IMG/VR virus record: IMGVR_UViG_3300028025_002206
Span: 1 to 35,199 of that record
Length of the DNA stretch: 35,199 nucleotides
From: a virus
Strand: one strand, 5' to 3'
The notes beneath the pieces are model-generated. The model saw nothing but the letters and a program-made list of their open reading frames with translations, made no database searches and was not told the origin of the DNA. Each line of letters begins with the position of its first letter. Positions within the stretch are counted from its first letter, which is position 1. Position numbers and translations under genes: made by a program. Below, piece after piece: positions 9,482 through 17,393 of this stretch.

Positions 9482-12400
9482 TTAGAGATTTTTGATTGCT
9501 TTTACAATTCCTCCATTTCTATCACTTTCAGTATCACCTTTTGGTATTTTTCTTGTACCAACAATGTTACCAGTGGCATCATATGTAAATTCTGTTCCTG
9601 GAGCCAATTGTCCTTTTCCACCAGAAGTTTTAGCAAAAGGATTACCACTCATGTTCCAATCCACAGGAGCATTAACATTAACCGCTCTTCCTTTAGGACC
9701 AAACCTATAATTGTACATATTCTCATAAACTCCTAATGTCTTGTTCTCAAGCTTATGTTTAGCTATCTTGTCAGCTATAGAGCTAAGAGCTGCCTGAGCC
9801 TGAGCTTTTGTATTTGATTTAGCTTGAGACTGTCTTACATATTGTTGATCGAAAGCAGCAAGATTCTTAAGAGCAGCATCATTGAGCACTCCTCTATTTC
9901 TATTAATTGCTCCCATTATGTTTTCTTGGTTAAGCCTAGCTTGTTGTCCTAGAATAGCAGAATTAGCAGCATACTTCTGAGCAGCTAATTGTGAAAGAGC
10001 TGCTGGGTTATATCCAACTTGCCTCTGTAAAGCATTGAAATCAGCCTGGTTAGCGTTTAGTTGATCTTGTAGAGAAATGCTATATGGCTGCTCCAATAAA
10101 GGTTCAAATGTTTGAGCTTGTACAGGCTCTATTTGATTTTGAGATAGGGCATACATCTCGGGTGTAAACTGATTAGGATCAATAGGTTCTTGATTACTAG
10201 GAATCAAATATGGTTGAAGTTGTCTTAATGCATCATCTAGACCAAACTTATCTTTTCGTTTAGCATCCATAGCTGCCAATTCATCAGCAGTAGGTATGCC
10301 TGTAAGCTTTTGCGAATCCATAGGATCTACTTTAGGCCCAACACCAGCTAATCTTTTCTGCCAATTTAATGAATCTTGTTTAGCTTGCGTTAGCGTTGAA
10401 ACTGGTTCAGGATTATCTTTACGAAACTGTGCTTCTTCAGCTGCCAATTCTGCTAATGTAGGTTTATAAGATTTAAATGATATTTTTGGTTCAGCTTTAG
10501 AAGAAGTGACTTTAGATTTACTTGAGGTATTTTTTCCAGATGTCTTTTTAGGAGGAGGAGGAGCCTGTTGTGGTTGTAGTGGTAGTTGTTGGTTAAATTG
10601 ATCATTAGCAAATAAACCCAATCCGAATTGAGCTGTTTCTAACTTAGCACCAAATTTAGCCATGTCTGAATTCTTATCTTGTTTAATCTTACCCTTAGCA
10701 AGAGCATCACTTTCTAAACCACGTTCTTTAGCTGTATCTAGAATAGCATTCTGTATACCAGCAAGACGTTGCTTTTGAATAGCTAATCCTTTTAATTTCA
10801 TGTTAGCTCCTTCTACCATAGCTTGTCCAGATTGTAATTTAAGCTGATCAAAAGGATTATCACTATCTACAGAGTCTATAAGTTTAAGTCCTTTCTCTAC
10901 AGTTTTGTTTTGTTTTGCTTCCATTTTGCTAAGATCATTAGCGTAGGATTTAAACTTCTTACCTTTAATCTTTGGATCACCAAGTTCAGATGCACCATAC
11001 GAAGGAATTTGCATATTACCATATACAACCATACTCATATCTCCTGTTTCTGCATCAGGAAGTTCTGTAGCTGGTTCACCTCTTTCTACCTCAACATCAG
11101 CATCAGCTTGTTCTGTTCCATACTCAGCATAGTCTGTATAACTATCTTGAGCACCTTGACCGTATTTAACACCTATTCCTGTATTTCCATTTCTATCAGC
11201 TTCATCATGAGATTGTCCTTTGAACATAACAGTTTCTCCTGTTCCTGGAAGATATGGATTTTGTGAAATTGTTTCAGCATCACCACCCCATGTGGTTTTT
11301 AGTTGACCGCCCATAGCATATGTTTGCATAGCTCTTGCGCTAGGAGCAGTGTAAGATTTAAGATGACCACCAGCTCTTAATGTATTCATTGTTTCATCAT
11401 CTTTAAGAAGATCTTTCATGTCATATCCACCAAACTGTGTAATCACTTGTGGTTGCCAGTCATGACTAACCCATCCACCATCTTCCATAAATGAAGCATT
11501 CTGAGCTTGTAGATTTTTAGCTCCTGATGTAAATGCTGCATCTTTTATATTTTGTTCTGAACCAGTTTGCCATTTTTCTGTTTTGGCTGCTGATTTACCA
11601 CCAAAAATACTACCTACTGTACTTCCTACAAACTCTAGTGCTTGAGATGCTCCAGGTACAGGAATAAATTTACCAACTGTACTTCCTATTGTTCCACCTA
11701 TTTTTCCACCAGCTGTAGGTCTTCCTTTGCCTCCACCAATCCAACTACCAAGAGCATTGCCTGCATCTCCAAACTGAGCTTTTGGAATAAGTCCACCTCT
11801 TCTATATTGTTTAACTATCTCACTATCACTAAGAGGCTCATATCCCATGTCAGAATATATATCACCAGGATTATACATATTTTGTATCTCTGTTGGATTA
11901 CCACCAACAGCTCCACCATATTGCATTTGTAAAAAAGGATTATTGGGAGCTGAACCAGTTGCTTGACCCATTTGCGGTGTTTGAAAAGCCTCATCTTCAG
12001 GACGTACATACTTACGTTTTTGTATATCTGGTGTAAGACCTGCTACTTGTTTTGTTAATCCACTTAATTCAAAAGATTGATGAGCTTGTCTTTGTTGTTG
12101 TTTTTCTTGTTTTAACTGTTGAAAACCTTCCATAAGATCTTTACCTACTCCAATACCTCCTTGTACACCACCAATCTTTCCAAGACCTTTATCAAGTTTG
12201 TCATATCCTTGACCAATGCTTTTACCAGTCTTGTTGCTAAAGTCAGTAGCTTTTTTACTAAAGTTTGTAAGACCTTGCATAAACCCACCCTGTGCTCTTG
12301 GAATGCGTTTACCATTTTTACCAAACTCAGCAGCAAAATTAGCACCCATGTCTGTATCTGCTGCTGCAGTTTGAGCAGCACCAGGAGTTGAAATATCAGA

Positions 12401-12805
12401 ACTTAATGAATCAAGCTGTGGAGCAATTTCTCCAAGTATGTCAAATATTCCTTTCTTTTTAGAATTAGCAGCTGTTTCTTTTTGAGCAGCAAGAGCTTCA
12501 TCTTCCATTCTCATTTTACGATTTGAACCTGTAGCAGCATAGTCTGCTTGATCATATAAGTCTGTATAGTTTGCAGCTTTAAAAGCTGGTGCTTGTTCAC
12601 CACCAATAAATGCCCCAACTTCAGCCTGTGGAGGGTTAGAGAAATCTGTAAGCTGTGTTAATTGCTTGTTTACCATAGAGGCACCCATAGCAGCTTTCTT
12701 AAACTCTTTACCATGAGCTTTCATAAATGCTGCTTCTGTAGGATATTTCTTATAGAATTCCTTTTCAGATTTAACACCAGCGATTTTTAAAATGTCTTTT
12801 TTCAT
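9482..12805 (-). CDS. Glycine-rich internal virion protein, 1,107 aa
   Basis: ATG at 12803-12805. The N-terminus contains VKSEKEFYKKYPTEAAFMKA (residues 11-30), a pattern I recall from crAss-like internal proteins. Short motifs with Pro-x-Ala-Gln-x-Gly occur at RIPRAQGGF (167-175) and LIPKAQFG (339-346), resembling motifs in the upstream 998-residue protein. Residues about 350-403 are dense in Gly, Ala, Ser and Val with GxxxG spacing, like a glycine zipper that could insert in a membrane. Residues about 525-575 hold FKGQSHDEADRNGNTGIGV followed by VEVERGEP, a pattern I recall from other Bacteroidota phages without a known function. A Pro/Gln/Lys linker lies near the middle of the C-terminal half, and the C-terminal part is Gln/Ala-rich and helical. 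No catalytic motif is seen. Last gene of the unit starting at 26347. Probably packaged and ejected; this is inference. Confidence 0.75.
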   Translation of the reverse strand: MKKDILKIAGVKSEKEFYKKYPTEAAFMKAHGKEFKKAAMGASMVNKQLTQLTDFSNPPQAEVGAFIGGEQAPAFKAANYTDLYDQADYAATGSNRKMRMEDEALAAQKETAANSKKKGIFDILGEIAPQLDSLSSDISTPGAAQTAAADTDMGANFAAEFGKNGKRIPRAQGGFMQGLTNFSKKATDFSNKTGKSIGQGYDKLDKGLGKIGGVQGGIGVGKDLMEGFQQLKQEKQQQRQAHQSFELSGLTKQVAGLTPDIQKRKYVRPEDEAFQTPQMGQATGSAPNNPFLQMQYGGAVGGNPTEIQNMYNPGDIYSDMGYEPLSDSEIVKQYRRGGLIPKAQFGDAGNALGSWIGGGKGRPTAGGKIGGTIGSTVGKFIPVPGASQALEFVGSTVGSIFGGKSAAKTEKWQTGSEQNIKDAAFTSGAKNLQAQNASFMEDGGWVSHDWQPQVITQFGGYDMKDLLKDDETMNTLRAGGHLKSYTAPSARAMQTYAMGGQLKTTWGGDAETISQNPYLPGTGETVMFKGQSHDEADRNGNTGIGVKYGQGAQDSYTDYAEYGTEQADADVEVERGEPATELPDAETGDMSMVVYGNMQIPSYGASELGDPKIKGKKFKSYANDLSKMEAKQNKTVEKGLKLIDSVDSDNPFDQLKLQSGQAMVEGANMKLKGLAIQKQRLAGIQNAILDTAKERGLESDALAKGKIKQDKNSDMAKFGAKLETAQFGLGLFANDQFNQQLPLQPQQAPPPPKKTSGKNTSSKSKVTSSKAEPKISFKSYKPTLAELAAEEAQFRKDNPEPVSTLTQAKQDSLNWQKRLAGVGPKVDPMDSQKLTGIPTADELAAMDAKRKDKFGLDDALRQLQPYLIPSNQEPIDPNQFTPEMYALSQNQIEPVQAQTFEPLLEQPYSISLQDQLNANQADFNALQRQVGYNPAALSQLAAQKYAANSAILGQQARLNQENIMGAINRNRGVLNDAALKNLAAFDQQYVRQSQAKSNTKAQAQAALSSIADKIAKHKLENKTLGVYENMYNYRFGPKGRAVNVNAPVDWNMSGNPFAKTSGGKGQLAPGTEFTYDATGNIVGTRKIPKGDTESDRNGGIVKAIKNL

Positions 12806-12813
12806 AATATATT

Positions 12814-12825
12814 ATTATACAGGTT
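12814..12825. repeat. Copy of the P2 palindrome half-site, ATTATACAGGTT
   Basis: These 12 bases, in the 21-base gap between the 998- and 1,107-residue genes, match exactly twelve bases of one arm of the near-palindrome at 26421-26450. It is a single half-site here. It may be a second binding site for the same factor or simply chance in AT-rich DNA. Confidence 0.35.
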
Positions 12826-12826
12826 T

Positions 12827-15823
12827 TTATTTATATTTATCTAACCAACCACCGTTCTTCTTTTTCTTGGCAGTTACTGTGATGGGTTGCATTTCTTGAG
12901 GAATTTCAAAATACTCTCCAGGAAGAGTTCTTTCTAGATTTTTGTTTATATTTTCAAATACATTTGATGCATATGACCCTTTATCAAACAAGCTTGCTTT
13001 TTCTCTAATGATACGATTTCTTTCATTTGTTAACTCTTGTCCATAGAGATCTGTTCCAGCAAGCTCAGCATTTGCAGAATTTACGGGATTGGTTAAACTA
13101 CCACGGTACATATATGGAGTCCATCTACCAACACCACCATCTAGTTCACTAGCATCAACCCCTGGTTTACCTATAAGTTTTTCAGAAAGAGCCTCACCTT
13201 TATTTTCCATCCATTTACGATTCTTAACATTAATTGCTGTCATCAATGGAATAATCTTATCAAAATTATATAGGTCTTTTGGCTTCTTAATATCAAACTT
13301 TTCCTTAAGCTCTGGATCAATTGTGTTAAATTTGATTTGACCAGGACCTATTGACCAGGATTTAGGTTTGAATATTGTCTCAATAGTATTTTCTATACCA
13401 CCTGTTCCTCCAAAAAGTCTATCTTCCCATTTGTTTTCCTGTCCAAGTTCACCAAACGTATTCAATAATTCATCATGTATAATACCTTTATCAACTCCTA
13501 ATTTCTCAACAAGCTTGTTGATTTTTTTGTCATCATTAGCAAACTCAACAAATTTCTGCATTCCCTCAGGCTGGTCTCCATAATAAGGACTATCTTCTCT
13601 AATGGAATATTTATATCCTGGATTACGTGAAGTTTCCCAATCAACTTTCTCTTTACGACTAGCTAATGCTTTTCTTGTTTCTGGAGATGTTGAAGCTTCT
13701 CTTTCTTTTGCAATTAATTCTTTGTCTACATTATATCCTGGTCTGTAAATATTAACTTTATTATACCCTCCACCACCTTCTAGTTGCATTTTTTTCAACT
13801 CTGCTTCTGTATAAGTATCAGTCTTCATGGTTTTACCACCACTATTATCAATAATCTTATACATCTTTTCCCCAGCATCATTTACAAAACTATCATATAT
13901 CATCTTGTTATGACTAGCAGATCCTCTTTTTTTTCTGTATTGTAACATGTCACCAACTTGAAAATTACCATCTACCTGATAATAATCTTCATCACCTTTT
14001 GCTACAGCTTGTGCAAATTTCTCACCACTTAAAAACCTATCATTATCTGTAGGTTTATTGTATTTTAAACCAGCCTCAAGATTAAGTCCACATATACCAT
14101 TTATACAATTATTTCCAGTATTTATATCATGGTAGCTTGTATTTAATAAAAGATTTTCATCAGATCCTTGATTAGACAATACTCTTTCAGAAACTTCTTT
14201 TAATCTATTTCTATATGCATCTCTCTCATCAGTAGATTTAAAATAAGGAGTTGGTAAACTTTTACCATTTTGGGCTACAGGATATTCTGTAACCTTCTTA
14301 CCTTTGAATTTATAATCTTCTCCAGGATACATCATCTTTGTATCTCCTGTATCAGATATGCCAATCAGGGGTTGATTGACTCCTTGCATTGTTATATTGT
14401 TGCTTCCTATTTCTACAGGCTTTCCCCAGTTGTCAGAATTCCAATAACCCATGTCATCTTTCTTTATTTTGGATCCTTGCTTACTAATGTTCCTTGGTTT
14501 CCAATCTAGTCCTTCTTGGTAGAATTTCATCTCCTGACCATTCTGTGCACTAGGCATTGTCTTCTTAGCATATGGTCCTTCTGAAGGAATCCCTTTCGTA
14601 CGTGCGTATGTGAATCCTACAGCACCAGGCATTGATCCACCCATAGCAAACGCTCCTCCATATTCAGCCATGTTATCAGAAGAACTTCCCTTCAAATTAT
14701 TCATTGCTATGCGATTATTAAGATCTACTATATTCTTCTTATTGAAGTTTTTTAGCATTCTTTTAAAGTGAGGCTCATTAGAGATGTTTTTGTTTTTTAA
14801 TGCTTTTTCTATTGTTGACTCATCTATATCCTCTCCAAACTTTTTTGTCAATTTCTCTCTTTGAAAGAGAAGTCTTATTGCATCTAAATCTGATTTAAGC
14901 TCACTAGAATCAAAAGCGTGTGGGTCACCTGCTAATCCTGAACCATCTGCAGGATTACTATAGGTACCCCATTTTTTATTACTTTCAGCTTTTGCTAATA
15001 TAGCGTTTTTGTATTTTGGTGACATGTTTGCTCTATCTGTTATATAAAGCATTTCATTTACACTCATTCCTTTTCCACTAGCAGTATTAACATCACCAAA
15101 ATTAGATTTTGCATATTTATTTATTTTGGGATCAAAGAAAGTATCACCATAATTTGTTACATGAGATAGCTCATGCATCATAGTGTAATCAGAATCTTTT
15201 TGTTTAACTGTTAAAGCAGGAACTTGTTCCTTCTGATTTGGTTTTGTATATGCATAAATCAAAGAAGGACTTGGACCCACTGATACATCTACTTGATTAA
15301 GTTTGTTTAATCTTTCTTTAATAACTTTATCTGGATTAGCTACATTCATTCCTTCAAGTCTCTTTTTATAAATAGGAGAGTTGATATATGAAGCAAATGT
15401 TGATTTAATACTAGGAAGTCTTGAAGGAGCACCTTCTTTTTCATATGCTGAAGATTCTACATCTTCATTTTTTTCTAGTCCATTCTGTGCTTGTGGAATG
15501 TATCCACCATCTTCAAACTGTCCACCCCATGCAGGAGAATAGTTTCTACCCTTTGTGTTATTACCCATTCCTACAAATCCTGGACCCATAGATACAGAAC
15601 TATCATTGTAGTTCTCTTGGTGTTCTTGCATAGATCCACCATCTTCATATTTAGACAACCATCCTTCTTCAGCCTGAGGAACATAGCTTGCAGAATAGAC
15701 ATTACCCCCAAGCTGCATGTTCTTAATATCCTTACCACATATGTGACATACGTATGCATCCTTCTTACTGGAATCTGATTTATTCCAGGAATGTCCACAT
15801 GTGCATATAATCTTATTAGCCAT
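12827..15823 (-). CDS. Multidomain virion lysin: zinc ribbon, HExxH peptidase-like, Cys-peptidase-like and transglycosylase-like segments, 998 aa
   Basis: The ATG overlaps the upstream stop by one base (TAATG). Residues 7-29 have C7, C9, C26 and C29 spaced like a small zinc ribbon. MMHELSHVTNYG contains HExxH at 217-221 (H217, E218, H221), as in zinc metallopeptidases; acidic residues near 308-314 could supply a third ligand. Residues about 560-700 contain NNCINGICG (C573, C578), a GDML stretch and ASHNKMIYD (H638), resembling NlpC/P60 or CHAP cysteine peptidases. Residues about 785-905 contain GELGQEN (E792 or E796) and SIGPGQIKFNT, then a helical part, resembling lytic transglycosylases. 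Pro-x-Ala-Gln-x-Gly-like motifs recur at about 48, 108, 423 and 514, and the C-terminal GGWLDKYK echoes GWLSKYEDGG near residue 54. Likely role: local cell-wall opening during genome entry. Domain calls rest on motifs only. Confidence 0.7.
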   Translation of the reverse strand: MANKIICTCGHSWNKSDSSKKDAYVCHICGKDIKNMQLGGNVYSASYVPQAEEGWLSKYEDGGSMQEHQENYNDSSVSMGPGFVGMGNNTKGRNYSPAWGGQFEDGGYIPQAQNGLEKNEDVESSAYEKEGAPSRLPSIKSTFASYINSPIYKKRLEGMNVANPDKVIKERLNKLNQVDVSVGPSPSLIYAYTKPNQKEQVPALTVKQKDSDYTMMHELSHVTNYGDTFFDPKINKYAKSNFGDVNTASGKGMSVNEMLYITDRANMSPKYKNAILAKAESNKKWGTYSNPADGSGLAGDPHAFDSSELKSDLDAIRLLFQREKLTKKFGEDIDESTIEKALKNKNISNEPHFKRMLKNFNKKNIVDLNNRIAMNNLKGSSSDNMAEYGGAFAMGGSMPGAVGFTYARTKGIPSEGPYAKKTMPSAQNGQEMKFYQEGLDWKPRNISKQGSKIKKDDMGYWNSDNWGKPVEIGSNNITMQGVNQPLIGISDTGDTKMMYPGEDYKFKGKKVTEYPVAQNGKSLPTPYFKSTDERDAYRNRLKEVSERVLSNQGSDENLLLNTSYHDINTGNNCINGICGLNLEAGLKYNKPTDNDRFLSGEKFAQAVAKGDEDYYQVDGNFQVGDMLQYRKKRGSASHNKMIYDSFVNDAGEKMYKIIDNSGGKTMKTDTYTEAELKKMQLEGGGGYNKVNIYRPGYNVDKELIAKEREASTSPETRKALASRKEKVDWETSRNPGYKYSIREDSPYYGDQPEGMQKFVEFANDDKKINKLVEKLGVDKGIIHDELLNTFGELGQENKWEDRLFGGTGGIENTIETIFKPKSWSIGPGQIKFNTIDPELKEKFDIKKPKDLYNFDKIIPLMTAINVKNRKWMENKGEALSEKLIGKPGVDASELDGGVGRWTPYMYRGSLTNPVNSANAELAGTDLYGQELTNERNRIIREKASLFDKGSYASNVFENINKNLERTLPGEYFEIPQEMQPITVTAKKKKNGGWLDKYK

Positions 15824-16689
15824 TATTTGTAAGAGATTTGAGCAGGTGTGTAAATGAATTGGCTTACCAAATGTGCATCAGATCTGTCATCTAGAATATG
15901 TCTCACCTTTAATTCCTTAGCTCTAAGAGGTTCTTTCTTGAAAGACCTCTTTCCATAGTCCATATTTAACTGGTTGACTATTTTGTCAATAGACATTGAT
16001 TCACAACTCTTTGTAAACAAAGGTATGGATTTATCTTTAACTAATGACCAAAATGTATTATATTGATAGAAATTATCTGATTTAGTAAATGTAATTGTCT
16101 TACTATCAGCATCATATATAGGATACTTCAAGTATTCCTTTAGGTTGTTCATAGGTTTTGGAACCAGCTTAAGGATACCAGAACACTGTTGACCATTATA
16201 AAGAATAGCCTTATTGAAATATCTATCATCTGTTTCCACCTTTCTGTTATCATTAAACACCCCATCATCAGAAAGATATCTATAAGCCTTAGTGTAATCT
16301 TTTACATTCTGTAAGATTTCATCATAATACTGATAGGCAAATGGATATTCTATTATGTATTCTTTGATACATCCATAATAGGTGTTATATATAACAGGGT
16401 TTGTAAGATGTCTCCAAAGAGAAGCAGTGTTATAGTCTTTAAACTGTATAGTTGCTAGTTCTTCTACTGTAGCTGTTCCAATTGGGATTCTAATCTCTGT
16501 ATCACAACATGTGTATAATGACTTAATAATAATGACATTAACAGCATCATCCACACTCACTGTATATCCATCTATAAGATTTTTCTTAGTGATGTCAATA
16601 CCAAGTGTGGTCCCTCTATCATCATAGATGTTAAAGGGACCAGTTCGCCTGCCTGCACTTGTCAACTTTATAATAATTATTTTACTCAT
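15823..16689 (-). CDS. Tail-associated protein with conserved N-terminal domain, 288 aa
   Basis: ATG at 16687-16689. Residues 1-75 form a small beta-rich domain (LTSAGRRTGPFNIYDD, then LIDGYT and a Cys pair near residue 60). It is clearly related to the N-terminus of the neighbouring 218-residue protein: both have LTxAG, GPF, Tyr-Asp, LIxGYT and a Cys before a Gly-Thr. I recall this domain from many Bacteroidota phage structural proteins. The rest is different: an aromatic helical part (YEIIEYP-like, DYTKAYRYLSDDGVF), then FWSLVKDKSIPLF, NMDYGKRSFKKEPL and LKVRHILDDRSD, ending in FIYTPAQISYK. This C-terminal pattern also seems conserved in crAss-like phages just after the muzzle gene. No enzyme motif. 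Likely part of, or attached to, the tail; the N-terminal domain may be the docking part. Its stop overlaps the next ATG. Confidence 0.75.
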   Translation of the reverse strand: MSKIIIIKLTSAGRRTGPFNIYDDRGTTLGIDITKKNLIDGYTVSVDDAVNVIIIKSLYTCCDTEIRIPIGTATVEELATIQFKDYNTASLWRHLTNPVIYNTYYGCIKEYIIEYPFAYQYYDEILQNVKDYTKAYRYLSDDGVFNDNRKVETDDRYFNKAILYNGQQCSGILKLVPKPMNNLKEYLKYPIYDADSKTITFTKSDNFYQYNTFWSLVKDKSIPLFTKSCESMSIDKIVNQLNMDYGKRSFKKEPLRAKELKVRHILDDRSDAHLVSQFIYTPAQISYK

Positions 16690-16712
16690 GTAAATGTAAT
16701 GATAGTTTACTT

Positions 16713-17369
16713 TTATGGATAAGTAACTGTTAATGTTCCACTCAAGCTTATAGTTGATGGATAAGTGTCAGGAGTTATTAAAATTTTCAAAACTGAACCT
16801 GAAACAATTGATGATACAGTACACCCTACACCTCCAATACCATTAGCAACTATTACAGCAAGATCACCAACAGGAACTGAAGGAACAGATATTACTAATG
16901 GTCCTTGTGCTGAAGTTAGTGTGCCTGAAACAGTTATTGTTCCTGCACAATTATTAGGAGTAATAGTAGCAGTTGTTGTAAAATGACCTGGTGTAGCACT
17001 ACCATCCTGTGCTCTAAAATCTGAAGTTGATGATGCATCATTACAGAATTCAAAAAATCCCTCAAATGTTGCAATAGGAGCAGCAGTGGTAGTACTAGTA
17101 GTAGTACTAGTAGATGTACTTGTAGTTGTTGTGGTGGTTGTACCATTTTCTATAACTAGATAGAGATAGTTATCACATGTTCCATAAGACTGCGCTTTAA
17201 TTGTTGTAGCAAGATCTGGAACTAAAGAAGATGTATATCCTGCTATTAACGCAGCTCTAGACACACCTGTTTCAAAAGCTGATGTATAACCATCTGCATC
17301 AGAATATAGATCAAAAGGACCTACATCCACTCCTGCTAATGTTAATGTTATTAATACTGTCTGTGCCAT
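16713..17369 (-). CDS. Chimeric tail adhesin: N-terminal docking domain, Thr/Ser linker, beta-sandwich-like module, 218 aa
   Basis: ATG at 17367-17369. Three parts are visible. Residues 1-76 (ITLTLAGVDVGPFDLYSD, LIAGYT) are a paralogue of the N-terminus of the downstream 288-residue protein. Residues 77-95 are almost only Thr and Ser. Residues 96-218 (starting APIATFEGFF) contain GHFTTTATI, SGTLTSAQGPL and TPDTYPSTISLSGTLTVTY, and align over their whole length with a module near the C-terminus of the upstream muzzle protein. That module has the same landmarks: ATFAGSF, GHFPTT, SGTLTAAQGAL and YPSTVTLSGTITI. The predicted fold is beta-rich, and the protein is probably exposed on the tail as a host- or surface-binding adhesin. 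The ligand is unknown. The gene sits exactly between the two genes it resembles. Confidence 0.75.
   Translation of the reverse strand: MAQTVLITLTLAGVDVGPFDLYSDADGYTSAFETGVSRAALIAGYTSSLVPDLATTIKAQSYGTCDNYLYLVIENGTTTTTTTSTSTSTTTSTTTAAPIATFEGFFEFCNDASSTSDFRAQDGSATPGHFTTTATITPNNCAGTITVSGTLTSAQGPLVISVPSVPVGDLAVIVANGIGGVGCTVSSIVSGSVLKILITPDTYPSTISLSGTLTVTYP
17084..17150. repeat. Low-complexity repeat encoding the Thr/Ser linker of the 218-aa protein
   Basis: On the plus strand this is an imperfect run of gtagta/ctagta triplets, encoding mainly Thr and Ser on the minus strand. It shares runs such as agcagtggtagta with the 3' end of the gene at 29096-30229. Confidence 0.8.
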
Positions 17370-17393
17370 TTTATTTATTTATTATATTGTGCA

